NCBI GenBank assembly: GCA_031553215.1
Contig: JAVBLW010000012.1
Span: 1-61,866 of the forward strand
Length of the DNA stretch: 61,866 nt
DNA from: JAVBLW01 sp031553215
GTDB lineage: Bacteria > Bacillota_I > Bacilli_A > Acholeplasmatales > Anaeroplasmataceae
Reading direction: 5' to 3'
The position numbers were made by a program, and so were the translations under genes. The notes below the pieces were generated by a model, which was not told the DNA's origin, did not search any database, and worked only from the letters and a program-made list of their open reading frames with translations. Each line of letters begins with the position of its first letter. The first letter of the stretch is position 1. This document shows positions 7,788 through 16,378 of this stretch, piece by piece.

Positions 7788-9745
7788 AGTTTATTGAATA
7801 TGTTATAAATATTTTCTTCAGTAAATCCATAATGATTATGGATATGATCAATAGGAGAACTGATTCCGAATTCACTTATACCAAATACATTAGATGAATA
7901 TTTATACCAAGGCATTGTATGACCCATTTCAACAGCTAAGCGCTTTGTAATTCCACTAGGTAATACTTCTTCTTTATATTCATTTGATTGTTTTTCAAAT
8001 AAATACATAGATGGCATTGATACAACTCTCGTATAATTTCCATTAGCTTCTAATTTCTTAGCTACGTTAATTGCCATTTCTAATTCACTACCACAAGAAA
8101 TAATAATACCTGTAGGTTTATTGCTAGGTTCATATACTACATATGCACCCTTCTCTAATCCACTTGCACTAGTACAAGCCATATTTAAAACTGCTTGGCG
8201 AGTAGTACAAATACTAGTAGGTGTTTCAGTACTTTCAAATGCTAATTTAAGTGCTGCAGTTGTTTCTGTCGCATCCGCTGGACGAATCATATTAAAATTA
8301 GGAATACTTCTTAGCATAGTTAATTGTTCAATTGGTTGATGAGTAGGTCCATCTTCTCCTACACAAACCGTATCATGTGAGAATATGAACACTGATGGTG
8401 TTTTCATAATTGCAGCTAAACGCATTGCTGGTTTCATATAATCGCTGAATACAAAGAATCCTGCACAGAATCCTCTTAATCCACCATGTAGACATATACC
8501 ATTTGTTATCGCAGCCATTGCATGTTCACGAACTCCAAATTTAATATTTCTACCTTGTCTCATGTCGCTTTCATAATTTCCATTTGCACCCTTAACGAAT
8601 GTAGATGGAGTTAAGTCGGCAGAACCACCAATTATATTTGGTAATTCAATACTAAATGAATCTAATATCTTACCTAATATTTTTCTCGTTGATTCTTTGC
8701 TTCCGATTTCATATTTAGGTACATTATTCATATCAATCTTGAAATCATTAAACATGAATTTTTGAAGCAATTCGTACTCTTCTTCATAGGCTTTTGCATA
8801 CTTTTGCATTTCATCATTCCACATATTATTTGCTATAGAACCACGAGATATTACTTTCGCATCAAAATAATCATATACTTCTTTATTCACTACAAATGGT
8901 TCATTTGTATATTCTAAGAATTCTCTTAAAGCAGCTGTATTTTCAGCACCTAAAGGGGCACCATGACAAGCACTCTCTCCACTTAATGGACAACCATAAC
9001 CAATCTCAGTTTTTACTTCAATTAAAGTTGGTTGAAGAGTATTTTCTTTTGCTTCATAAAGAGCTTTACTTATTGCACTTACATCATTACCATCTTTTAC
9101 AAGTAAATATTGCCATCCCATACCCTCAAATTTCATCTTTGTTGATTCAGTATTAGTTAATGCAACTTCACCATCTAATTGAATATCATTTGAATCATAT
9201 AAAACAATTAATTTACCAAGTTTCAAATGTCCAGCTAGACTGCACGCTTCCATTGAAATACCTTCTTGTAAATCTCCATCTCCACATAAAACATATGTAT
9301 TATGATTAATAACTTCATAATTTTTTTTGTTAAATTTACTAGCCAAATATGATTCCGAAAGCGCCATACCTACTGCAGTAGATATTCCTTGTCCTAATGG
9401 ACCAGTTGTCATTTCAATTCCATCAGTATGTTTATATTCAGGATGACCTGGTGTTCTACTTCCAAGTTGTCTAAATTGTTTCAAATCATCAATGGTAACA
9501 TCAAAACCGCATAAATGTAACATTGAATATAATAAAGCTGATCCATGTCCAGCACTCAAAACAAAACGATCTCTATCAAACCAATCAGGATTTTTTGGAT
9601 CAATGTTTAAATGCTTTGTGAATAGCGTAGTCATCATAGGTGCAGCACCTAATACAATACCAGGATGTCCACTTTTAGCTTTATTAATTGAATCTACTCC
9701 AAGCATTCTTACTGTATTTATTACTAGTTGTTCTAAATTTTCCAT
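7784..9745 (-). CDS. tkt: transketolase
   Basis: Thiamine-diphosphate enzyme of the pentose phosphate pathway that transfers two-carbon ketol units between sugar phosphates. The 653 residues cover the full PP, Pyr and C-terminal domains. The ThDP-binding motif GDGDLQEG is followed by N in DSNDIQLDG. The N-terminal His motif SGHPG and the catalytic Glu in the REHAM segment (FGVREHAMAA) are present. It lies 19 bases after the gene for an uncharacterised membrane protein and is the last gene of a minus-strand run starting at the CvpA homologue (12.2 kb). Confidence 0.97.
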   Translation of the reverse strand: MENLEQLVINTVRMLGVDSINKAKSGHPGIVLGAAPMMTTLFTKHLNIDPKNPDWFDRDRFVLSAGHGSALLYSMLHLCGFDVTIDDLKQFRQLGSRTPGHPEYKHTDGIEMTTGPLGQGISTAVGMALSESYLASKFNKKNYEVINHNTYVLCGDGDLQEGISMEACSLAGHLKLGKLIVLYDSNDIQLDGEVALTNTESTKMKFEGMGWQYLLVKDGNDVSAISKALYEAKENTLQPTLIEVKTEIGYGCPLSGESACHGAPLGAENTAALREFLEYTNEPFVVNKEVYDYFDAKVISRGSIANNMWNDEMQKYAKAYEEEYELLQKFMFNDFKIDMNNVPKYEIGSKESTRKILGKILDSFSIELPNIIGGSADLTPSTFVKGANGNYESDMRQGRNIKFGVREHAMAAITNGICLHGGLRGFCAGFFVFSDYMKPAMRLAAIMKTPSVFIFSHDTVCVGEDGPTHQPIEQLTMLRSIPNFNMIRPADATETTAALKLAFESTETPTSICTTRQAVLNMACTSASGLEKGAYVVYEPSNKPTGIIISCGSELEMAINVAKKLEANGNYTRVVSMPSMYLFEKQSNEYKEEVLPSGITKRLAVEMGHTMPWYKYSSNVFGISEFGISSPIDHIHNHYGFTEENIYNIFNKL

Positions 9746-9764
9746 ATTTACACCATTCTCTATT

Positions 9765-10445
9765 TTATAGTTCTTTTTCTTCTACAGCATCTTCTTTAGA
9801 AATTTCTTCTACTTCAGCTTTTTCAGTTGTTTCTTCTTCTAAAAATAAGTCCTCTGTCTCTTCATCTTCATATTGGAAGTATTCATCAATATAAGTTCTT
9901 TGTGCCTTTAACAAATTCTCAAATTTATTATCCCCTAAGTTTTTCTTTATCATATCAATAGACTTAGCATTTTCCATCTTTATCTTTTGTTTTGATAATT
10001 TCCCAAAAGCAATCATACCTATCACACATAAAGCAGCAAAAATAATAAATACAATATTAGTCACATTTCTATAGTTTTTTAAAAGAATCTCGCTAACCAT
10101 AAGGAATAAAACAACTAATCCAACGATTCCAATAATTACTGTATTATTTTTTTTAGATATCTTTTCGCATTCATCCCAAAAATCTAGCCAAATTTTATTA
10201 ATTGGTTTTGAATATAATGCTTTTAATTTTGCATAATAACCTTCTTCTATAAAGATACGGTAATTTTCTCCATCGTAACTAGACCATACCGCAAATTTTC
10301 CTTTAGCAGTGAATTCCTCTAATAAATCAGGATAATCATTTAATGTATACAGTTCAACTGTTTTACCTTCTAATTCTTGTCTTTCGATCATTTTTTCTGG
10401 ATCTGATATATCATATAATCTTGGATTAACTTTCAAATTATTCAC
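9765..10445 (-). CDS. uncharacterised membrane protein with acidic C-terminus
   Basis: A 226-residue protein of no recognised family. A soluble, mixed N-terminal part of about 100 residues is followed by two hydrophobic membrane segments (about 102-122 and 130-150), a coiled-coil-prone basic stretch, and a strongly Glu/Asp-rich tail (about 185-226). The GTG start at 10445 is the first possible codon after an in-frame stop. The only good Shine-Dalgarno sequence (AAAGGAG) is 28 bases upstream, so the start is uncertain. A TATAAT box lies in the 100-base gap before it. Co-directional with tkt. Confidence 0.65.
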   Translation of the reverse strand: MNNLKVNPRLYDISDPEKMIERQELEGKTVELYTLNDYPDLLEEFTAKGKFAVWSSYDGENYRIFIEEGYYAKLKALYSKPINKIWLDFWDECEKISKKNNTVIIGIVGLVVLFLMVSEILLKNYRNVTNIVFIIFAALCVIGMIAFGKLSKQKIKMENAKSIDMIKKNLGDNKFENLLKAQRTYIDEYFQYEDEETEDLFLEEETTEKAEVEEISKEDAVEEKEL

Positions 10446-10546
10446 GCGTCAAAGAATTTCTCTGACTGCTCCTTTCAAATTTCATATTCTATATTATAAC
10501 ACAAACAAATAAACTTATAAATCCTTTTTTATAAAAATAGAACGGT

Positions 10547-11443
10547 TTAACTTGTTTCATCTTCATCAAAAATAACGTCTATAATTGTATCATCTTCATT
10601 CGCTGTTTCCTTATCTTCTATAGGTAAATCTGTTTCAAATAAATTCTGATTTATAAATCCATAAAACTCTCTTGTTGCATGTTGCTCAATATCAATTTTG
10701 GTAAATATCGAGCGAATTGGGTTATTAAATATTCTATATATCATAGGAAACAAACCAATTGTTGCTACATATCCAGCACTATATAGTTTTATATCCTTTT
10801 GATAAAATAATACTATAGCCGCAATTATTGAAATAACAGTTAGCGCAGCCATTGAATAATCGAATAAATATTTTTGTTTTGAAATCCCTTTAACCTTCAT
10901 CATTTGAGAATATTTCATAAAAACTCTATAAACAAAAATAGATAAAAAAACTAACCAAATAATAAACGAATAATTTTTGTCATATACTTCTCTCATACAA
11001 AGATTAACTCCATAGGGAATAATGAAAAAGCTTATGTATGGGGCATTCAGAAGTGAATTACTAAGTTCAAATTTCCTACTACCGTCATAAATAACATTTT
11101 TATTCTTATAAAATATAAATAATACTAAAATAACTTCTATTGCTATACCTATGATTTCTAAAATCATATTTATTTTTGAATTCCCTAGAATCCCCAATTC
11201 TTTATTAGTATCTACAAATATCATGGGTAGCATCATTAGAAAAAACAATACACAATAAAGCAAGACAATAAGTTTCCTTGATTTAGGGAAATAAAAACGT
11301 ACTTCCATAAATAACATTGCCAGTACAAATACAAAAAAGATTGGTAATTCTATTGATTCAAAATCACCTTTCACAAATAACGGGAAAATTAAACCTGCAA
11401 ATATTGCATTTACTATCATTATTATTATAATTTTTTTTCTCAT
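10547..11443 (-). CDS. uncharacterised polytopic membrane protein
   Basis: 298 residues with about eight predicted hydrophobic segments, lysine-rich loops and a short acidic cytoplasmic tail (…DETANEDD-type) that ends in DEDETS. No known domain was recognised. A strong AAGGAG site stands 8 bases before the ATG, and the gene begins 12 bases after the stop of the CvpA homologue, so the two are probably translated from one mRNA. The acidic tail resembles that of the neighbouring 226-residue protein, which hints at a shared role in the envelope. Confidence 0.65.
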   Translation of the reverse strand: MRKKIIIIMIVNAIFAGLIFPLFVKGDFESIELPIFFVFVLAMLFMEVRFYFPKSRKLIVLLYCVLFFLMMLPMIFVDTNKELGILGNSKINMILEIIGIAIEVILVLFIFYKNKNVIYDGSRKFELSNSLLNAPYISFFIIPYGVNLCMREVYDKNYSFIIWLVFLSIFVYRVFMKYSQMMKVKGISKQKYLFDYSMAALTVISIIAAIVLFYQKDIKLYSAGYVATIGLFPMIYRIFNNPIRSIFTKIDIEQHATREFYGFINQNLFETDLPIEDKETANEDDTIIDVIFDEDETS

Positions 11444-11454
11444 CTACGTTCTCC

Positions 11455-12213
11455 TTAAAAAAATAATTCAAAAAAGCTACCAATAATATTGTATTCGTAA
11501 AACCATCTAGCAATTCCTACTCCTTTTGAGGAACCTAATCTCATATCAGTAACTACAAATTTACTAAATCCGGTGGCGGATGTCACTTGAATAATGAATG
11601 ACATTATAAAAAACAAAACTGTTAAAACTACAAAATTTAAGAACATATAAAATATTATTCCAAAGAAGCCATCCAACCTTTTAAAATGTTTCGAATGTCT
11701 AAATAATTTTACAATTATTTTTAAAATCCAAATTAGAACAGTAATTCCAATAAATAAGAAAATAAAAGCAATAATAACCATAATCAGATTAGTAACAGTA
11801 TCACTAATCGACTCTGCTATGGCTCCTTTAAGATTTTCCACATCTGATGCGTCAATCTTTTTGCTAATACTACTAGAGAGAAACTTAGGAACTCCAAAGC
11901 TTTCTAAAAATTGTTTCATTGCTCCTTGAGATGAATCAGTTATAGTTATATTAGTAAATTTAGATGATTTTTCAATATTTCGCTGTATTTTTCCTGAAAT
12001 TGGTTCATGTAGCCATTGTCCAATAAATTTTGCAAATTTACTTGAAAATAATATTGCGAAAACAAAACCACATAAAGCATTCACTATATTCAAAAATTTT
12101 TCCAAAAATCCTTTTTTGTATCCTAAAAAAATTATTATTCCAAAAGAAAAAATAATAAGAATATCAAATAGACCAATATATCGTTGAATCCCAGCAAAAA
12201 TGGTAAAATTCAT
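11455..12213 (-). CDS. CvpA family membrane protein
   Basis: 252 residues. The N-terminal segment DILIIFSFGIIIFLGYKKGF matches the CvpA/colicin V production family (hydrophobic helix, then GY+KGF). The family pattern continues with membrane helices near residues 25-55, 140-165 and 185-215, and a soluble insert at 65-130. The ATG at 12213 is chosen because AAAGGA lies 9 bases upstream; the two earlier in-frame starts fall on the ribosome site itself. An extended -10 (TGATATAAT) lies upstream. The family has no firmly established molecular role. Confidence 0.75.
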   Translation of the reverse strand: MNFTIFAGIQRYIGLFDILIIFSFGIIIFLGYKKGFLEKFLNIVNALCGFVFAILFSSKFAKFIGQWLHEPISGKIQRNIEKSSKFTNITITDSSQGAMKQFLESFGVPKFLSSSISKKIDASDVENLKGAIAESISDTVTNLIMVIIAFIFLFIGITVLIWILKIIVKLFRHSKHFKRLDGFFGIIFYMFLNFVVLTVLFFIMSFIIQVTSATGFSKFVVTDMRLGSSKGVGIARWFYEYNIIGSFFELFF

Positions 12214-12281
12214 ATCATTCATTCCTTTCAAATATATTATTATTATATCATACTTTGGTGAATTTAATAGTTTTATGTTTA

Positions 12282-12310
12282 TTGCTAATATTTTTCGTTT
12301 ATACTATAAT
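12282..12310 (+). promoter_or_regulatory. promoter of the aminopeptidase P gene
   Basis: TTGCTA (12282-12287), a 17-base spacer and a perfect TATAAT (12305-12310), followed by an AGGTGA site and the TTG start at 12331. Confidence 0.75.
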
Positions 12311-12330
12311 AATAACAAGTAGGTGATATT

Positions 12331-14088
12331 TTGACAACACTTCAAACATTTCAAAATCTATTAAGAGAAAAAAACATAACTGCTTATATTATACCAACTT
12401 CTGATTATCACTTAAGTGAATATATAAGTGATTTTTTCAAAACCCGTAATTTTTTATGTCCCTTCACTGGTTCTGCAGGTACATTAATTGTTACACCCTA
12501 TGATGCTTTATTATGGACCGATGGAAGATATTTCATTCAAGCCGAGAAGGAATTACTTAATTCTAATATATCTTTAATGAAAAGTGGACAAAAAAATATT
12601 CCTACTCCTTTAGAATATCTACAATCTATTCTTAAACCAAATAATATTCTTGGATTAGATGCAAAAGTTTTTTCCACAAGTTTTATATTAAAAATAAAAT
12701 CTTTAATCCCAAATATTGAAATATATAATAGTGATTTAATTAATGAATTATGGAAAACTAGACCTTCACTACCATTTACTTATGTGTTTAAATTAGAAGA
12801 TATTTTTACAGGAAAAAATATTATAGAAAAAATATCTATTGTTAGAAAAGAAATTATCAATAATAACGCTACTACACATATCATCTCTTCCCTTGAAGAA
12901 CAAGCTTGGCTTTTTAACTTAAGAGGACATGATGTGAAAAATACTCCAGTATTCTTATCATTTACAATAATTGATCAAAAAAACGTATATCTATTTATTG
13001 ACAAAAATAAATTAAATAAAGAAATAAGAAAATATTTGGAAGAATCTAATGTAGTTATCTTTGATTACGCATATATATATGATTTCATTTCAAAAATACA
13101 TAATGAAAAAATATTAATAAGCTATGATAATATTAATTATAATATATATTCTAGTATCCATTCTAGTAATACAATCATTAATAAGAATAATCCTATTCTT
13201 CTACTTAAGTCTATCAAGAATGATATTGAAATAAAGAACACTCGTTTAGCACACATAAAAGATGGGGTTGCAATGACAAAATTATTATTCTTTATAAAAA
13301 CTAATAAGAATTATTCAAAATTATCAGAATTAGATATCGCCGAAATCATCGAAAATTTTAGGAAAGAACAACTTGGATATATTGAAAACAGTTTTAGCAC
13401 TATATCAGCCTATAAAGAACACGGAGCTATGATGCATTATAGCGCAACAAAAGAGTCTAACTTTGTAATCTCTAATGACGGTTTTCTTTTATTAGATTCC
13501 GGAGCTCATTATCTAGAAGGAACAACTGATATCACAAGAACCATTCTTATTGGCAATGCTACAGAAAAAATGAAATTGCATTATACAACTGTTCTAAAAG
13601 CATTAATTTCCCTTAGTACTTCAGTTTTTATGAGCGGTATAAAAGGAACAAATCTAGATATTCTTGCGCGTGGGCCTATTTGGAAATTGCTTATTGATTA
13701 CAAATGTGGAACAGGTCACGGTGTTGGTCACATACTAAGTGTTCATGAAGGACCCAATTCATTTAGATGGCATACAGACAACGCTATACTAATACCAGGA
13801 ATGATTACCACCAATGAACCAGGAATATATTTAGAGAACGAGTATGGTATACGTCTAGAAAATGAATTATTAGTAATTGAAAAAGCCAAAAATGAATTTG
13901 GAGATTTCTTGGAGTTCGAAACTTTAACTTATTGTCCATTTGATTTAGAGGCTATCAACCATGATATTTTAACATTAGAAGAAAAAGAATGGTTAAATAA
14001 TTACCATCAATTAGTTTATAATAAAATATCTACATTCCTATCTTTTGAAGAGAGAGAATGGTATCAATTTAATATATTAAAAAAATAA
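12331..14088 (+). CDS. M24B metallopeptidase, aminopeptidase P of the large APP1-like type
   Basis: Hydrolyses the bond after an N-terminal residue when proline is second. 585 residues: two creatinase-like N-terminal domains (about 1-290), the M24 pita-bread catalytic domain (about 300-515) and a C-terminal extension as in eukaryotic-type APP1. Metal ligands are visible: the two Asp in LLLDSGAHY and GTTDITRT, His in GTGHGVGH, and Glu in NEPGIYLENE and RLENELLV. The start is TTG with AGGTGA six bases upstream. The gene is monocistronic between its promoter at 12282 and the terminator at 14088. Confidence 0.95.
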   Translation: MTTLQTFQNLLREKNITAYIIPTSDYHLSEYISDFFKTRNFLCPFTGSAGTLIVTPYDALLWTDGRYFIQAEKELLNSNISLMKSGQKNIPTPLEYLQSILKPNNILGLDAKVFSTSFILKIKSLIPNIEIYNSDLINELWKTRPSLPFTYVFKLEDIFTGKNIIEKISIVRKEIINNNATTHIISSLEEQAWLFNLRGHDVKNTPVFLSFTIIDQKNVYLFIDKNKLNKEIRKYLEESNVVIFDYAYIYDFISKIHNEKILISYDNINYNIYSSIHSSNTIINKNNPILLLKSIKNDIEIKNTRLAHIKDGVAMTKLLFFIKTNKNYSKLSELDIAEIIENFRKEQLGYIENSFSTISAYKEHGAMMHYSATKESNFVISNDGFLLLDSGAHYLEGTTDITRTILIGNATEKMKLHYTTVLKALISLSTSVFMSGIKGTNLDILARGPIWKLLIDYKCGTGHGVGHILSVHEGPNSFRWHTDNAILIPGMITTNEPGIYLENEYGIRLENELLVIEKAKNEFGDFLEFETLTYCPFDLEAINHDILTLEEKEWLNNYHQLVYNKISTFLSFEEREWYQFNILKK

Positions 14089-14119
14089 AAACTATGAAAA
14101 TTCATAGTTTTGTTTTTTT
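14088..14119. terminator. bidirectional terminator between aminopeptidase P and SRP RNA
   Basis: An 11-bp perfect stem AAAACTATGAA/TTCATAGTTTT with a two-base loop. It is followed by T-rich tracts on both strands, so it can end the plus-strand peptidase mRNA and the minus-strand SRP RNA transcript. Confidence 0.85.
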
Positions 14120-14122
14120 ATA

Positions 14123-14206
14123 AGCGCCTACCCACATCAAAAGCTAAGCTTAAGGCTGCTACCTTCCGATCCTGACCTGGTTCACCGCAATCAATTGGAT
14201 AGACTA
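14123..14206 (-). ncRNA. ffs: signal recognition particle RNA (bacterial small 4.5S type)
   Basis: On the minus strand the conserved apical loop reads GGTGAACCAGGTCAGGAT and then CGGAAGGTAGCAGCC, the hallmark of the SRP RNA domain IV that binds Ffh. The ends GTCTATCC and GGGTAGGC pair over eight positions (with wobbles), which sets the boundaries given. The length of about 84 nt fits the short form lacking an Alu domain. It lies just downstream of tadA, a gene order also known in Bacillus. Confidence 0.93.
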
Positions 14207-14225
14207 TTTGATTTTAACACAAAGA

Positions 14226-14699
14226 TCATTCTTTTTCAATACCATTTTTCTTGTTCTTAGTTCTAAGCTGTTTAAAAAAATCTTTTAGTATATCAGAGCA
14301 TTCACTTTCTAAGATTCCACTTTGTACACTAACTATATGATTAAATTTAAAATCAAAAAGGTTAATCACACCACCAGCTGCCCCTGACTTAGTATCATTT
14401 GCACCATAATATAAATTCTTTATTCTAGATTGTATAATTGCACCAGCACACATTGGACACGGTTCTAATGTGACATATATATCACAATCATCCAATCTCC
14501 AACTATTCATTTTCTTGCATGCCTTGTTAATCGCAATTATTTCGGCATGCAAGAGTGCATTTTGTTTAGTTTCTCTCTTATTATATGCACGAGCAATTAT
14601 TTTCCCATTATTAACTATAATACATCCAACAGGGACCTCTTCTTTCATAAGTCCTTTTTTAGCTTCTTTTATAGCCTCCAACATATATTTATCATGCAT
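14226..14699 (-). CDS. tadA: tRNA adenosine(34) deaminase TadA
   Basis: Converts A34 to inosine in tRNA-Arg(ACG). 157 residues with the zinc deaminase signature: His51 and catalytic Glu53 in LLHAEIIA, and Cys81/Cys84 in PCPMCAGA. The residues fit TadA rather than a cytosine or guanine deaminase, and the position just upstream of the SRP RNA gene supports this. Confidence 0.93.
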   Translation of the reverse strand: MHDKYMLEAIKEAKKGLMKEEVPVGCIIVNNGKIIARAYNKRETKQNALLHAEIIAINKACKKMNSWRLDDCDIYVTLEPCPMCAGAIIQSRIKNLYYGANDTKSGAAGGVINLFDFKFNHIVSVQSGILESECSDILKDFFKQLRTKNKKNGIEKE

Positions 14700-14718
14700 A
14701 CCAAACTCCTCCTAAACA

Positions 14719-14744
14719 AAAAAACATCTCACAAAGTGAAATGT
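14719..14744 (-). terminator. terminator after rpmE
   Basis: On the minus strand, stem ACATTTCAC with loop TTT and GTGAGATGT (one G-U pair), followed by a run of seven T. Confidence 0.8.
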
Positions 14745-14753
14745 TAATTATTA

Positions 14754-14963
14754 TTACTTCTTTTCAACGTTATAACGTTTATTAAATCTTTCAACACGTC
14801 CATCAGCTTGACTGAATGTTTGTTTACCAGTATAAAACGGATGACAATTTGAACAAGTATCAACACGGATTTCTCCTAATACTGAACCACTTTCAAATAC
14901 ATTTCCACAAGTTGTACAAGTAACTTGAATTGTTTTATAATTTGGATGAATATCTTTTTTCAT
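14754..14963 (-). CDS. rpmE: 50S ribosomal protein L31, zinc-binding type
   Basis: 69 residues of the L31 family (MKKDIHPNY start, FYTGKQ motif, DGRVERFNKRY end). It keeps two cysteine pairs (CTTC at 16-19 and CSNC at 36-39), so it is the zinc-containing C+ paralogue. It follows murA with a gap of about 100 bases. In Bacillus the order is murAB-glpX-rho-rpmE; here rho is not present between them. The 5' leader carries a hairpin described separately. Confidence 0.95.
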   Translation of the reverse strand: MKKDIHPNYKTIQVTCTTCGNVFESGSVLGEIRVDTCSNCHPFYTGKQTFSQADGRVERFNKRYNVEKK

Positions 14964-14979
14964 ACGTACACTCCTTCCG

Positions 14980-15006
14980 CCATAGTTATTTACACAATAA
15001 CCATAG
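14980..15006 (-). promoter_or_regulatory. hairpin in the rpmE 5' leader, possible L31 autoregulatory element
   Basis: On the minus strand CTATGGTTATT pairs with AATAACTATGG over 11 positions (three G-U pairs) around a 5-base loop. It ends directly before the CGGAAGGAG ribosome site of rpmE. L31 genes in several phyla have leader motifs, so autoregulation is plausible. A protein-binding dyad (for example for a zinc regulator) is an alternative. Confidence 0.45.
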
Positions 15007-15060
15007 TAAGTTAATTCTAAATTATTCTAACATATATTATTTTTAAATACAAGCACTTTT

Positions 15061-16299
15061 TCAACAAATTTTAATTTTCGCTCCTAGACGTTGAAGTTTA
15101 CCAATAACATCTTCATAACCACGATTTAAATACTCCGCTTGTTCTATAATCGTAATTCCATCACTAGCTAATCCCGCAATTAACAATCCTGCAGCACATC
15201 TTAAATCTGAGGCTATAACGGTTGTTCCGGATAATTTTTTAACTGGTTTAATTAGAACACCATTTTTCTCCATAGTATTTCTAGCACCCATTTTATTTAG
15301 TTCTTCACATACTTTGAATCGCTCTTTAAATATAAAGTCTACCACAATACTAGATTTCTTACCAAAACAAAGTAAGGGACAAAATAATGGTTGTATATCA
15401 GTTGAAAAACCAGGATACTCTTTTACAAATATATCAAATTTATTGATTTTTCTTTTATACACATATATACTATCCTTTTTTATCCTCATACCTATTCCAA
15501 GTTTCTTAAAAGGATATATTACATTTTTCAAATGCTTTATATTAACTTTTGATACCTTTACCCCACCACAAAGTGCACCTATAACCATATAAGTCGCAGC
15601 TTCTATTCTATCAGGTATTATTCTGTGTACTATGTCGTTTTGAACGATAACATCCTTTTTCATACTTATAATAGTGTTTTTCTTTATTATAAATTTTCTT
15701 CCCAATTTTTCCATGAAATTTATAAAATCAACAATCTCTGGTTCTATTGATGCATTTCTTAATTCTAGTCTGTCACAATCATACGAAAGTATCAAGGCAT
15801 TAATAGTTGCCCCCACGCTTTTTTTCTTAAATTTAATAGTAGTATTATTTAACTGATTATACGAAATGCATAAATCTTTTCCTTCAACTATTTCGCACCC
15901 CATAGCTTTAAAGGCTTCTAAATGTAGATCAATGGGTCTTTCACCTATTTTACAGCCACCCGTTTGGCACATTAATACTTTTTGAAATAAAACAAGGCTT
16001 GTACTCATTAAATAATACGAACCTCTGATTTTACTAACTTTACTATTAGTTAAATCGGAATACACTATATCCGATGAATCAATAAATAGTGAATTATTAT
16101 TAAATTCCCATTTAACATTAAAATCTTTCATTATTTCTAACAAGTCAAATATATCTTGTATCTTAGGTACATTATTTAATGTTACCTTACTTCTAGAAAT
16201 CATTGAACTAGCTATTATAGGCAACGCACTATTTTTTGATCCACTTATTGTAACTTCACCGAATAATCTATGTTTCCCCTCTACCTCTAATCTCACCAT
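15061..16299 (-). CDS. murA: UDP-N-acetylglucosamine 1-carboxyvinyltransferase (MurA)
   Basis: First committed step of peptidoglycan synthesis: transfers enolpyruvate from PEP to UDP-GlcNAc. 412 residues, about the usual length. Lys22-Asn23 in SGSKNSALP and the catalytic Cys116 in TGGCKIGERPIDLH are present, so the enzyme should be fosfomycin-sensitive in principle. The proximity to rpmE suggests the second Firmicutes paralogue (MurA2/MurZ type), by synteny with Bacillus murAB. It shows the organism makes a cell wall. Confidence 0.93.
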   Translation of the reverse strand: MVRLEVEGKHRLFGEVTISGSKNSALPIIASSMISRSKVTLNNVPKIQDIFDLLEIMKDFNVKWEFNNNSLFIDSSDIVYSDLTNSKVSKIRGSYYLMSTSLVLFQKVLMCQTGGCKIGERPIDLHLEAFKAMGCEIVEGKDLCISYNQLNNTTIKFKKKSVGATINALILSYDCDRLELRNASIEPEIVDFINFMEKLGRKFIIKKNTIISMKKDVIVQNDIVHRIIPDRIEAATYMVIGALCGGVKVSKVNIKHLKNVIYPFKKLGIGMRIKKDSIYVYKRKINKFDIFVKEYPGFSTDIQPLFCPLLCFGKKSSIVVDFIFKERFKVCEELNKMGARNTMEKNGVLIKPVKKLSGTTVIASDLRCAAGLLIAGLASDGITIIEQAEYLNRGYEDVIGKLQRLGAKIKIC

Positions 16300-16352
16300 A
16301 TCACCCTATTACAATATAAGATTATATCTCAGTAAATATGCTGATTTTGTCC

Positions 16353-16378
16353 AAAAAAAAAGATGTTAAACATCTTTT
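16353..16378 (-). terminator. terminator overlapping the end of glnA
   Basis: On the minus strand AAAGATGTT-T-AACATCTTT followed by a run of nine T. It begins at the glnA stop codon. Confidence 0.85.

Noticed and set aside
8896..9156. Plus-strand frame rich in Leu and His opposite transketolase
   Set aside because: Low-complexity composition that results from reading the tkt coding strand backwards; no ribosome site.
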